From positions 124,001 through 188,000 of the forward strand of contig NZ_JAFMYV010000004.1 in the NCBI RefSeq assembly GCF_017353185.1: a DNA stretch of 64,000 nt, given 5' to 3'. The DNA is from Fibrella rubiginis (GTDB lineage Bacteria; Bacteroidota; Bacteroidia; Cytophagales; Spirosomataceae). The notes under the pieces were generated by a model. That model worked only from the letters and a program-made list of their open reading frames with translations. It ran no database searches and was not told where the DNA came from. Position numbers and translations under genes: made by a program. Shown here in pieces: positions 43,306-51,308 of this stretch (its first letter is position 1; each line of letters begins with the position of its first letter).

Positions 43306-44350
43306 ATTAAACATAATTTTCCCCTTGCCCTACTTCGACCATAAATTCTCTTTCCCGCTTGAATTAGGGGATGAATTGTCCGGTTTCCGGCTGGCCTATA
43401 CCACACAGGGAACCCTCAATGAGACTGGCAGTAATGTGATCTGGATTTGCCACGCCCTCACCGGCAACGCCGACCCCAGCGACTGGTGGAGCGGGCTGGT
43501 TGGCCCCGGTAAACTTTACGACCCAGCCCACTATTTTATCGTTTGTGCCAACGTGCTGGGTGGTTGCTACGGCTCTACCGGACCGCTTTCCAACGACCCA
43601 GCTACGGGAAAACCCTACTTTCACTCGTTTCCCACGCTCACCATCCGCGACATGGTTGGGGCGTTAGACCTGCTGCGCCAGGAGTTGGGTATTGAACAGA
43701 TTCACACCTGCGTGGGTGGCTCGGTAGGCGGACAGCAAGCTGTAGAATGGGCCATTTCACAGCCGAAACTCATCAAACGACTTATCCTGATTGCTACCAA
43801 TGCCGTCTTTTCGCCCTGGGGCATTGCTTTCAACGAAGCACAGCGCATGGCCTTGCAGGCCGACCCTACCTGGGTTGAAAACCGCCCCGATGCGGGACAG
43901 AACGGGCTAAAAGCAGCGCGGTCTATCGCGCTTCTCTCCTACCGTAACTACGAAACCTACGCCTTCACCCAGGCCCTCGACAACAACGAACAGACCGATA
44001 ATTATAAGGCCGCTGGTTACCAGAACTATCAGGGCGAAAAGCTGGTGGGCCGGTTTAATGCGTTTACCTACTGGCTGTTAACCAAAGCCATGGACTCGCA
44101 CAACGTGGGTCGCAACCGGGGCAGTATCCTCAACGCGCTGAGTTTGATTGAAGCTAAAACGCTGGTTGTTGGCATCCACTCCGACGTACTGTTTCCCCCT
44201 TCTGAACAGCAATTTCTGGCCCGCCACATCCCGGATGCCGTCTACGAAGAACTCGAATCGCTCTACGGCCACGACGGCTTTCTGATCGAGTTTAAACCCC
44301 TTACGCAAATTATCCGGAAGTGGGTGGGGGAAAAAGGGTTTAAGGTTTAA
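43286..44350 (+). CDS. metX: Homoserine O-acetyltransferase
   Basis: An alpha/beta-hydrolase-fold acyltransferase. Numbering from the TTG at 43286 (354 residues), the triad is Ser146 in GGSVGGQQAVEW, Asp300 in HSDVLFPP and His329 in GHDGFLIE. GTLNETGSNVIWICHALTGNAD and GCYGSTGP are MetX hallmarks. It acetylates homoserine using acetyl-CoA, feeding MetY. No ATG or GTG start is available: only TTG at 43286 (inside the hairpin arm) or TTG at 43325 (MPYFDHKF...). The true start is therefore uncertain. The last four codons and stop fall in the left arm of the next hairpin. Confidence 0.92.
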   Translation: MDIRPDTLNIIFPLPYFDHKFSFPLELGDELSGFRLAYTTQGTLNETGSNVIWICHALTGNADPSDWWSGLVGPGKLYDPAHYFIVCANVLGGCYGSTGPLSNDPATGKPYFHSFPTLTIRDMVGALDLLRQELGIEQIHTCVGGSVGGQQAVEWAISQPKLIKRLILIATNAVFSPWGIAFNEAQRMALQADPTWVENRPDAGQNGLKAARSIALLSYRNYETYAFTQALDNNEQTDNYKAAGYQNYQGEKLVGRFNAFTYWLLTKAMDSHNVGRNRGSILNALSLIEAKTLVVGIHSDVLFPPSEQQFLARHIPDAVYEELESLYGHDGFLIEFKPLTQIIRKWVGEKGFKV

Positions 44351-44402
44351 GGTTGCTTCGCGCTCGCAAGGGTTGAGCGCGAAGCAACCTTAAACCTTAA
44401 AC
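44338..44402. repeat. Hairpin with heptanucleotide-repeat arms overlapping the metX stop
   Basis: 28-bp perfect arms (44338-44365 and 44375-44402). GGTTTAA is repeated in 7-bp steps, then GTTGCTTCGCGCTC caps the loop. The left arm contains the metX stop codon; the right arm ends 9 bp before the clpP stop. It probably terminates both convergent genes. Confidence 0.93.
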
Positions 44403-44411
44403 TTAAAAAAA

Positions 44412-45131
44412 CTACCTCGTCTTCTCGGCGTTATCACCAATGGTGCGCTCGCGGCGGAGCACTTCGTCGATGAGGCCGTATTCTTTGGCTTCTTCGGCGC
44501 GGAGCCACTTATCACGGTCCGAATCTTTCTCGATTTCTTCGATGCTCTTGCCTGAATGGTCGGCCAGAATCTGGTACAGCTCTTCGCGAAGCTTCACGAT
44601 CTCACGGGCAGTAATTTCGATGTCAACCGATTGCCCCTGTGCACCACCCGATGGCTGGTGGATCATAACCCGCGCGTGGGGCAGTGCCGAACGCTTACCA
44701 GCTGCGCCACCCGCCAGCAACACCGCGCCCATTGAGGCGGCCAGGCTGGTGCAGACCGTAGCCACATCGGGGCGTACATACTGCATGGTGTCGTAGATAC
44801 CCAAACCGGCGTATACCGAGCCGCCAGGACTGTTGATATACATCAGAATATCTTTCCGGGGGTCGGCTGATTCCAAAAACAGCATCTGTGCCACTACAAT
44901 GTTGGCAATGTTGTCATCAACGGGCAGGCCCATAAAGATGATGCGGTCGGCCATCAGGCGCGAGAAAACGTCTACCTCCCGGAAGTTCATAGGCCGCTCT
45001 TCGATCACCGAGCGGGTCATGTTCTCAACCTGGTGGTTGTTAACGGTGTGCTTAACATATCCGTCGACCGTGAGGCCATTGAGGCCCATGTGGTGGACGG
45101 CAAACTTGCGAAATTCGTCTCCGTAATGCAT
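44412..45131 (-). CDS. clpP: ATP-dependent Clp protease proteolytic subunit
   Basis: A 239-residue ClpP. The triad is Ser133 in [10 protein letters not shown], His158 in [12 protein letters not shown] and Asp203 in [25 protein letters not shown] is the handle region. The N-terminus has about 35 residues before the conserved [16 protein letters not shown], a longer start than in E. coli but common in Bacteroidota. It forms the barrel that degrades proteins delivered by ClpX or other ATPases. clpX is not in this window. Trigger factor (tig) lies upstream on the same strand, but a plus-strand XRE gene interrupts the usual tig-clpP adjacency. Confidence 0.96.
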   Translation of the reverse strand: MHYGDEFRKFAVHHMGLNGLTVDGYVKHTVNNHQVENMTRSVIEERPMNFREVDVFSRLMADRIIFMGLPVDDNIANIVVAQMLFLESADPRKDILMYINSPGGSVYAGLGIYDTMQYVRPDVATVCTSLAASMGAVLLAGGAAGKRSALPHARVMIHQPSGGAQGQSVDIEITAREIVKLREELYQILADHSGKSIEEIEKDSDRDKWLRAEEAKEYGLIDEVLRRERTIGDNAEKTR

Positions 45132-45154
45132 TGTGGTTGATTAAAGGAAATGAG

Positions 45155-45255
45155 GTTCAATGTTTAAGGTTTAAAGTTGCTTCGCGCTTTGACACTTAGA
45201 ACGCGAAGCAACCGCGACGGCGGACCGTTTAGACTTTAAACCTTAAACATTGAAC
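45155..45255. repeat. Intergenic nested hairpin with heptanucleotide-repeat arms
   Basis: Outer arms 45155-45177 and 45233-45255 (GTTCAATGTTTAAGG...) are complementary over 23 bp, in 7-bp units GGTTCAA, TGTTTAA, GGTTTAA. An inner stem GTTGCTTCGCG/CGCGAAGCAAC lies at about 45176-45212. It separates the divergent clpP and XRE genes. Confidence 0.9.
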
Positions 45256-45376
45256 TCGTTTAAAAATTAACGAACGTGTCAGGTGGTAAGTTTCAAAACT
45301 TATCAGTCACAAAATTGCGTTGTTGCGGCAAGAATCCCTGCCAGAATCACTTGAGATTTCCTCGTTATTGCTTGAT

Positions 45377-45790
45377 ATGAAGCTGCTCAACACCCCCAAC
45401 CATGCCGGTGAACGCATCCGTATAGCCCGCCTGCAACGCGGTCTGTCACAGGAAAACATGGCCGATTTACTAGGCCTGTCAACAACAGCTTATGGTGACA
45501 TTGAGCGGGGAAAAACAGAACTGACCGTCAGTCGGTTAACGCAAATTGCAGGTCTGCTCGACACCACCGTTATCCGGCTCCTAAGCGACGAAACAGCCCC
45601 GGTTGAGCCTACCATTCGTCAACCCGACGAGGTAGAACGGCTGCGCGAAACGATAGATACACAGCAACTCCAGATCGATAAGCTTCGCCTGGAGGTAGAT
45701 TATTATAAACGCCGCTACGACGAGCGCATCGCCATGGAAATGGCCCGCGCCATGGGCCAGAAACAGGAGCGGTCGCCGATTGGGTTTTAG
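45377..45790 (+). CDS. XRE-family transcriptional regulator with C-terminal coiled coil
   Basis: A 137-residue protein. A Xre HTH lies at about 10-65 (GERIRIARLQRGLSQENMADLLGLSTTAYGDIERGK), followed by a coiled coil at about 80-125 (EVERLRETIDTQQLQIDKLRLEVDYYKRRY). The MKLLNTPNHAG start at 45377 is preferred to a non-ATG extension from 45320. Regulators of this kind (SinR-like with a leucine-zipper tail) are common in Cytophagales near hairpins. The target is unknown. Its position between clpP and tig on the opposite strand breaks a normally conserved pair. Confidence 0.85.
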   Translation: MKLLNTPNHAGERIRIARLQRGLSQENMADLLGLSTTAYGDIERGKTELTVSRLTQIAGLLDTTVIRLLSDETAPVEPTIRQPDEVERLRETIDTQQLQIDKLRLEVDYYKRRYDERIAMEMARAMGQKQERSPIGF

Positions 45791-45852
45791 GGGAATCGAA
45801 CCCTAGCGGCGGTGGCCGCTGAGCCTGGGCCTACTCAACTTCTGATGCACAA

Positions 45853-45886
45853 AAAAAGGCCCTGTGAACGTTCACAGGGCCTTTTT
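45853..45886. terminator. Bidirectional terminator between XRE gene and tig
   Basis: AAAAAGGCCCTGTGAA and its complement around a CG centre, flanked by A and T runs, between the convergent XRE gene and tig. Confidence 0.93.
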
Positions 45887-45903
45887 CACTATGTTGCAAT
45901 CGC

Positions 45904-47274
45904 TTACCGCGTTGCAGCGGCCCGTTCGCGGAATTGCTCCATTGAAATCGGTTGCGTCTCAATCGTCACCTTCGACTTCACGTAGTTCATCACTTTGTCG
46001 TCATACACCCGGTTGAACGTGGCCGTGTAATTCTGGCCGTTGTTCTTCTCGTCCATCAGGTAGTTGCGGGCAATTTTGTCGATGGTTTCGGTCATGCCAT
46101 CTTCACCAGCACCGGCGGCGAAACCGAACTGGTCACGCACCATCTGGCGGGTAGCTTCCATCACTTCTTCGAAGTCTACGTTAATGTCGGCTTTCTCAGC
46201 AATCTTGTTTTTGATGAGCTGTAACTTGGCCGACTTGGCGAAGTCGTCGTACTGCTCGTCTACCTGCTCCGGCGTAAATTTGCCTTCATTGATGGTCAGC
46301 AGCCAGTCTTTCAAAAACTCATCGGGCAGGCTAATCAGCGTATTGTCAAGCAGGGCCTTTTCAATATCGAAACGGAGCAGATTATCCGACTCGCGACCAT
46401 AGTTCTGGGTGATGATCTCCTGTACTTTCGTGCGGAACGTAGCTTCGTCTTCAGCAGCACCTACGCCCAGCACCTTATCGAAAAACGCCTGGTTTAGTTC
46501 GGCTGGCGCGTGGCGCGTCACGTCTTCAATGGTAAACGAGAAATCACCTACCAGGTTGGCGGCCTCTTCTTTTTTGGCACCCGTTGCCAGGGCGCGGTCT
46601 TTCTCATTTGGAAAAGCCGCCGCCATGTCGAACGTTATGGTCTCGCCTTTTTTCTTGCCGATAAATGCGCCCAGAGCCTCCGGAGCCACTTTATCTAGTG
46701 GTAGCGCTGTCTTGGTCTCAAATTTGGTGGCGTTTTCGTCGGCACCGGTCAGCTGCACCAGTTCACCGTAGATAGTATCACCTTCGGCGGCTTCGTCAGC
46801 GTGCTGATGCTCGTGGAAACGCTGCTGCAAGTCGGCAATCGTGCTGTTTACCTCTTCTTCGCCAGCTTCGATTTCGTAGCGGGAAACGGTACCCAGCGCT
46901 GCCAGATCAACGTCGAAATCAGAAGCCAGACCCAGTTGGTAGCTGAACGTGAATTCGTCCTGGGCATCCCAGTCAATGGCATCGGCTTGTGTGCGATCGG
47001 GAACGGGGTCGCCTACGACCTGTAGCTTGTTTTCGCGGATATAATCGCTAACCGACTTGCTGAGTTTGGCGTTGATTTCTTCCACCAAAATTCCTTTGCC
47101 GTACATTTTCTGCACTACAGCAGCAGGCACGTGTCCGGGACGGAATCCCTTGAGTTGCACTTGTTTACCGTATTGCTTCAACTTCTTGTCGACTTCCGAT
47201 TTGTAGTCTTCAGGTTTCAGCGTAATCACAAGCGACGCGTTGGTGTCGCTGGCTTTTTCAAGGGCTATATCCAC
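45904..47274 (-). CDS. tig: Trigger factor (ribosome-associated chaperone)
   Basis: A 456-residue trigger factor. The ribosome-binding domain (1-115) has the signature region KGFRPGHVPAAVVQKMYG (GFRxGKxP type). The PPIase-like domain is at about 155-245, and the C-terminal chaperone arms occupy about 250-450. It binds nascent chains at the ribosome exit tunnel. Bacteroidota trigger factors often have a degenerate PPIase domain, which seems to be so here (no clear FKBP active-site motif). It is followed by a short-repeat hairpin and preceded by a tRNA-Leu gene on the same strand. Confidence 0.95.
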   Translation of the reverse strand: MDIALEKASDTNASLVITLKPEDYKSEVDKKLKQYGKQVQLKGFRPGHVPAAVVQKMYGKGILVEEINAKLSKSVSDYIRENKLQVVGDPVPDRTQADAIDWDAQDEFTFSYQLGLASDFDVDLAALGTVSRYEIEAGEEEVNSTIADLQQRFHEHQHADEAAEGDTIYGELVQLTGADENATKFETKTALPLDKVAPEALGAFIGKKKGETITFDMAAAFPNEKDRALATGAKKEEAANLVGDFSFTIEDVTRHAPAELNQAFFDKVLGVGAAEDEATFRTKVQEIITQNYGRESDNLLRFDIEKALLDNTLISLPDEFLKDWLLTINEGKFTPEQVDEQYDDFAKSAKLQLIKNKIAEKADINVDFEEVMEATRQMVRDQFGFAAGAGEDGMTETIDKIARNYLMDEKNNGQNYTATFNRVYDDKVMNYVKSKVTIETQPISMEQFRERAAATR

Positions 47275-47289
47275 TGATTGATTTGGTTT

Positions 47290-47375
47290 AAAATGAGTGA
47301 ATGAGCGAATTAGTGATTGAGTGAATACAGCCGAAGCCTAAAAAATTCACTCATTCACTCATTCGCTCATTCGCA
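47290..47375. repeat. Hairpin of short tandem repeats upstream of tig
   Basis: GAATGAGY-type units recur as about 8-bp steps: left arm about 47295-47325, right arm 47345-47374 with GAGTGAAT complements. Same architecture as the heptamer hairpins, with an 8-bp step on the right arm. It lies between tRNA-Leu and tig. Confidence 0.8.
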
Positions 47376-47385
47376 ATTGTTTCAG

Positions 47386-47467
47386 TACGGGCGGAGGGAC
47401 TCGAACCCCCATGCCTTGCGGCACCAGATCCTAAGTCTGGCACGTCTACCAATTTCGCCACGCCCGC
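47386..47467 (-). tRNA. tRNA-Leu (anticodon UAG)
   Basis: Minus-strand sequence folds as a class II tRNA of 82 nt without CCA: acceptor GCGGGCG/CGCCCGU, D-arm with AAATTGGTAGACG, anticodon stem CCAGA/TCTGG around CTTAGGA (anticodon TAG), a variable arm TGCCGCAAGGCA and T-arm GGGGGTTCGAGTCCCTC. CCA is not encoded (CTG follows). Class II with a UAG anticodon reads CUN leucine codons. Confidence 0.95.
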
Positions 47468-47748
47468 AGGTGGTCAACAATGTATCAAAAACCGACTTGC
47501 GCTGGTCTTTGTTCACTGTTTCGGCCCGCAAAGGTACGCATGAACTTGGAGAAGGCAACAGGGTCGTTGAATTTTTCCGTAATCACCGGTAGGCAGACTG
47601 TTATCGACGTTTGCTTGCCCGGTAGGCTGTCAAACAGACCAAAATCACTTATTTCCGATCCATACCGGCGGAAATTTTGTTTTTAAGGTGTACCTTGAGA
47701 ATACGAGTACAACCTACAGAAACACACGCAGGGTAACGACACCTACCT

Positions 47749-49998
47749 ATGAATGCAGCCCTAGAACCAGTTATTGATTTAGCGCAGGAACGGGAAGAGA
47801 TCCTGAAACGATACCGACGCCTCTTGCGCGCCGCCAAGCCGTATTTGAAAGAAAATGACGCCAAGCTGATTAAAAAAGCCTTTAACACCTCGGCTGAAGC
47901 GCATAAAGAGATGCGTCGGCGGTCAGGCGAACCCTACATCTACCATCCCCTGGCCGTAGCGCAGATTGCCGTAGAAGAAATTGGCCTCGGTACCACCTCT
48001 ATTGTGGCCGCGCTGTTGCACGATGTGGTGGAAGATACCGACACGACGATTGCTGACATTGAGCGCGCTTTTGGCAAAAAGGTGGCGCAGATCATCGACG
48101 GGCTGACCAAAATTTCGGGCATTTTTGAGTACGGTACCTCGCAGCAGGCCGAGAACTTCCGCAAGATGCTGCTTACGCTGTCTGACGACGTGCGGGTGAT
48201 CCTGATTAAGCTCGCCGACCGGCTTCATAACATGCGGACGCTGGATTCGATGCCCCGCGACAAGCAGTTGAAAATTGCGTCGGAGACAATTTACATCTAC
48301 GCTCCCCTTGCCCACCGGCTGGGGCTGAACGCGGTAAAGACGGAACTGGAAGACCTGTACCTGAAATATGTGGAGCCAGAAGCCTACAAAGATGTAGCCC
48401 GCAAGCTCCGCGAATCGAAAACCTCGCGCGACCGGTTCATCAACACGTTTATCAAACCCATTGAAGATGATCTTGTGGCGTCGGGTTACCCATATGTGAT
48501 CAAAGGGCGGCCTAAATCAATTTATTCCATTTGGAACAAGCTGAGCAAATCGAAAAAGCCGTTTGAAGAAATCTATGATCTGTTTGCTGTCCGGATTATC
48601 CTGAAAGTACCCCTGGAGCAGGAAAAAGCGGCCTGCTGGCGGGCCTATTCTATCGTGACGGACCACTATAAGCCCAACCCCGACCGGCTGAAAGACTGGA
48701 TCAGCACCCCTCGCGCCAACGGCTACGAGTCGTTGCACACCACCGTCATGAGCCGTTCGGGACAGTGGGTAGAGGTACAGATCAGGACCGACCGGATGAA
48801 CGAGATCGCCGAAAAAGGCTACGCAGCTCACTGGAAATATAAAGGTAATGACACCCGCACCGGGGCCGGAATCGACTCGTGGATTGGGCAGGTGCGCGAG
48901 ATGCTGGAAATGGCCGATCAGGGTGATAAAACCGCCGCTGTGGAATTCCTCGACGATTTCAGGAGCAATCTGTATAGTGAAGAGGTCTTTGTCTTTACAC
49001 CAAAAGGTGAACTTAAAGTGCTGCAACGCGGGGCCACGGCGCTCGATTTTGCGTTCGACATTCACACCCAGATTGGGGCTAAATGCATGGCCGCCAAGGT
49101 CAATAATGTATTGGTGCCGCTCAGTCACGTGTTGCACAATGGCGATCAGGTAGAGGTAATTACCTCAAACAAGCAGAAGCCCAACGAAGACTGGCTGCGG
49201 TTTGTGGTAACCTCCAAAGCCAAGACCAAGATCAAGGACCTCATCAAAGAGGACAACAAGCATTACATTACCGACGGCAAAGAGCTGGTTGCCAAGCGGT
49301 TGAAGCTGTTGCGCATGGAAATGACCAACGAGCTGATCAATCAGCTTCGGGCGTATTTCGGCTCAAAAACGACCAGCGATTTCTACTACCGCGTGGGCAA
49401 AGCCCACATCGACGTTAAGGAGCTTAACAAGTTCAAAGCCGAAAAAGAAGCCAAAGAAAACCGGGCCCTGAAACTCAACACCGACACTCTGCAAGACGCT
49501 AAGGCAGTGGGTAAAGAGTTGAAAAAAATGCACGGCGAGCGTACCGACGCCGACATGCTCCTCATTGGCGAGGACATGGACAAGATCGACTACACGCTGG
49601 CCCGCTGCTGCAACCCTATCGCCGGCGATGATGTGTTTGGGTTTGTGACGGTGATGGAAGGCATTAAGATTCATCGGGTTAGCTGTCCCAACGCCGTAGA
49701 GTTGATGTCTAATCATGGTAACCGGATCATAAAGGCCAAGTGGACATCGCAGAAGGAACTGGCCTTTTTGGCGGGGTTGCGCATTACGGGCACCGACCGC
49801 ATTGGTCTTATTAACGATGTGACGCGGGTAATCAGCAACGAGTTGCACATCAACATGCGCTCGGTCACGATTGACTCGACAGACGGCGTTTTTGAGGGCA
49901 TGATCAAATTGTACGTAAACAACACGAGCCACCTCGATACCCTGATGCGGAAGCTGGAAAGCGTCGACGGCGTTTTCGACGTGGTAAGGTTTGATTGA
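47749..49998 (+). CDS. rel: Bifunctional (p)ppGpp synthetase/hydrolase (Rel/SpoT)
   Basis: A 749-residue long RSH protein. The hydrolase HD domain is intact (His66 in YIYHPL, His91-Asp92 in HDVVEDT), and the synthetase domain has GRPKSIYSIWNKL and RANGYESLHTTV. Next come TGS (about 405-465, FVFTPKGELKVL), a helical/zinc-finger region (RCCNPIAGDD near 620) and C-terminal ACT (about 673-745). It makes and breaks the starvation alarmone. Both catalytic domains look active. Downstream lie fur and purA, a Bacteroidota neighbourhood. Confidence 0.96.
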   Translation: MNAALEPVIDLAQEREEILKRYRRLLRAAKPYLKENDAKLIKKAFNTSAEAHKEMRRRSGEPYIYHPLAVAQIAVEEIGLGTTSIVAALLHDVVEDTDTTIADIERAFGKKVAQIIDGLTKISGIFEYGTSQQAENFRKMLLTLSDDVRVILIKLADRLHNMRTLDSMPRDKQLKIASETIYIYAPLAHRLGLNAVKTELEDLYLKYVEPEAYKDVARKLRESKTSRDRFINTFIKPIEDDLVASGYPYVIKGRPKSIYSIWNKLSKSKKPFEEIYDLFAVRIILKVPLEQEKAACWRAYSIVTDHYKPNPDRLKDWISTPRANGYESLHTTVMSRSGQWVEVQIRTDRMNEIAEKGYAAHWKYKGNDTRTGAGIDSWIGQVREMLEMADQGDKTAAVEFLDDFRSNLYSEEVFVFTPKGELKVLQRGATALDFAFDIHTQIGAKCMAAKVNNVLVPLSHVLHNGDQVEVITSNKQKPNEDWLRFVVTSKAKTKIKDLIKEDNKHYITDGKELVAKRLKLLRMEMTNELINQLRAYFGSKTTSDFYYRVGKAHIDVKELNKFKAEKEAKENRALKLNTDTLQDAKAVGKELKKMHGERTDADMLLIGEDMDKIDYTLARCCNPIAGDDVFGFVTVMEGIKIHRVSCPNAVELMSNHGNRIIKAKWTSQKELAFLAGLRITGTDRIGLINDVTRVISNELHINMRSVTIDSTDGVFEGMIKLYVNNTSHLDTLMRKLESVDGVFDVVRFD

Positions 49999-50004
49999 GA
50001 GCTA

Positions 50005-50109
50005 GTCTAAAGTCCAATGTCCAATGTCTAAAGTCTAAAGTTGCTTCGCGCTCTATGGGCTGACGCGAAGCAACTTTAGACTTTAGACCTTAGACATTGG
50101 ACTTTAGAC
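50005..50109. repeat. 46-bp hairpin with heptanucleotide-repeat arms, rel-fur
   Basis: Arms 50005-50050 and 50064-50109 pair over 46 bp with about three mismatches. Units GTCTAAA, GTCCAAT, GTCTAAA step by 7 bp, then GTTGCTTCGCG caps the loop. It is the clearest example of the repeat period. It lies between the rel stop and the fur promoter. Confidence 0.95.
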
Positions 50110-50123
50110 GTTGAACGATTTCG

Positions 50124-50131
50124 TATTTTTG
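50124..50131 (+). promoter_or_regulatory. fur promoter box 4 nt before the start codon
   Basis: TATTTTTG, then CCCT, then ATG at 50136. Same box and spacing as ftsX and the serine operon. Confidence 0.6.
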
Positions 50132-50135
50132 CCCT

Positions 50136-50648
50136 ATGGCAGCACCCAACCAAGCCAATATCGAGTCGGCGAAGACCATTTTGAGGGCGTATCTGGAGAA
50201 TAAAGGCCTGCGCAAAACGCCCGAACGGTTCGCCATTCTGGAAGAGATATACAACCGTCAGGACCACTTCGACGTAGACGAACTGTATATCTCGATGAAG
50301 AATAAAAATTACCGCGTGAGCCGCGCCACGGTCTACAATACCCTCGACGTGCTGGTAGACTGTGACTTGGTGACAAAGCATCAGTTCGGTAAGAACCTGG
50401 CGCAATATGAGAAGTCGTATGGCTACCGGCAGCACGATCATCTCATCTGTACCGACTGCCATAAGGTGATGGAGTTTTGCGACCCACGGGTGCAGAACAT
50501 TCAGAACATGGTGGGCGACATGCTGAAGTTTAACGTGATGCACCACTCGCTGATTTTCTACGGATCCTGCCAGCGCGACCCCTGCGAAAACCGCAACGAA
50601 GCCGCCCGCAACAAAGACCGGCAGGGCGAAACAGCCGTAGAAGCTTGA
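50136..50648 (+). CDS. Fur-family metal-responsive repressor
   Basis: A 170-residue Fur-like protein. Winged helix at about 10-90 (KTPERFAILEEIYNRQDHFDVDELYISMK, SRATVYNTLDVLVDCDLV). The dimerisation domain (about 95-150) has HDHLICTDCHKVMEFCDPR: a CxxC zinc site plus a His-rich metal site. A second Cys pair (CQRDPCENR) near 147-152 completes the structural zinc site. It could be Fur, Zur or PerR; sequence alone does not decide. It is the first gene of a run fur - small ORF - HNH - purA on the same strand. Confidence 0.92.
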   Translation: MAAPNQANIESAKTILRAYLENKGLRKTPERFAILEEIYNRQDHFDVDELYISMKNKNYRVSRATVYNTLDVLVDCDLVTKHQFGKNLAQYEKSYGYRQHDHLICTDCHKVMEFCDPRVQNIQNMVGDMLKFNVMHHSLIFYGSCQRDPCENRNEAARNKDRQGETAVEA

Positions 50649-50686
50649 TTTAATAGTCTAAGATTATCGTCGTTACCAGCTTTCTT

Positions 50687-50920
50687 ATGAACGTCTACGC
50701 TGATTTAATCGACCTTATTGCTCCGGGTGTGACGCCGGAACAGATTATTAATTTTAAGCCGTCAACCGAAGCTCAAGACCGGCTAAGTGAACTGCTGTAC
50801 AAAAACAGAACAACACGGCTCACGGCAGAGGAAGAACGTGAACTCGACCGTTTCAGAGATGTGGAACACATCATTCGTATGGCAAAAGCCCGCGCCCGTA
50901 AGTATGTCGAGAAGCGGTGA
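50687..50920 (+). CDS. Small protein upstream of and overlapping an HNH gene (antitoxin-like)
   Basis: A 77-residue acidic/basic helical protein (MNVYADLIDLIAPGVTPEQI, LTAEEERELDRFRDVEHIIRMAKARARK). Its last 17 bases overlap the HNH endonuclease start. Small proteins like this precede HNH genes in many Bacteroidota and cyanobacteria; an antitoxin or inhibitor role is inferred from size and overlap only. No HTH or other named domain is recognised. Confidence 0.75.
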   Translation: MNVYADLIDLIAPGVTPEQIINFKPSTEAQDRLSELLYKNRTTRLTAEEERELDRFRDVEHIIRMAKARARKYVEKR

Positions 50921-51302
50921 CTATATTTCTGCCGCAGTCAGCAGACAGGTTGGCGAACGAGCTAGTTTTCGATGCGGATACTGTCTTATTGCTGAACGTG
51001 ATATGGGATTTAGTGCTGAGATAGATCATATAATTGCGCTGAAACACCGTGGTTCGGGTGAAGTATCAAATCTGGCTTTCTCTTGCAGCATTTGCAATGG
51101 CAACAAGGGCAGCGATATAGCTTCCTTCACCAGATCGAATGAGTTGAGTCGCTTCTACAATCCTCGAACCGACGTTTGGTCAGAGCATTTTCGCCTGGAC
51201 AACTTCCGCATTGAGCCGCTAACACCTATTGGCGAAGCAACCGAATTTATTTTCCGCTTTAACGATGACGACCGTATTGAAGAACGGTTCGTTTTATTTT
51301 GA
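50904..51302 (+). CDS. HNH endonuclease
   Basis: A 132-residue HNH nuclease with Cys24-x2-Cys27 (FRCGYC), the catalytic IDHIIALKH (Asp41-His42), Asn56 (VSNLAFSC) and Cys61-x2-Cys64-Asn65 (CSICN). Start at 50904 is set by the conserved N-terminus YISAAVSRQVGERA. HNH proteins of this compact type can act as toxins, restriction-like nucleases or mobile-element enzymes. It overlaps the small gene before it and ends 6 bp before purA, so the pair is inserted between fur and purA without breaking the run. Confidence 0.9.
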   Translation: MSRSGDYISAAVSRQVGERASFRCGYCLIAERDMGFSAEIDHIIALKHRGSGEVSNLAFSCSICNGNKGSDIASFTRSNELSRFYNPRTDVWSEHFRLDNFRIEPLTPIGEATEFIFRFNDDDRIEERFVLF

Positions 51303-51308
51303 TTTCTA

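Noticed and set aside
48517..49137. 206-residue minus-strand open frame within rel
   Set aside because: The rel frame is continuous and conserved in all domains; this is a codon-bias shadow.
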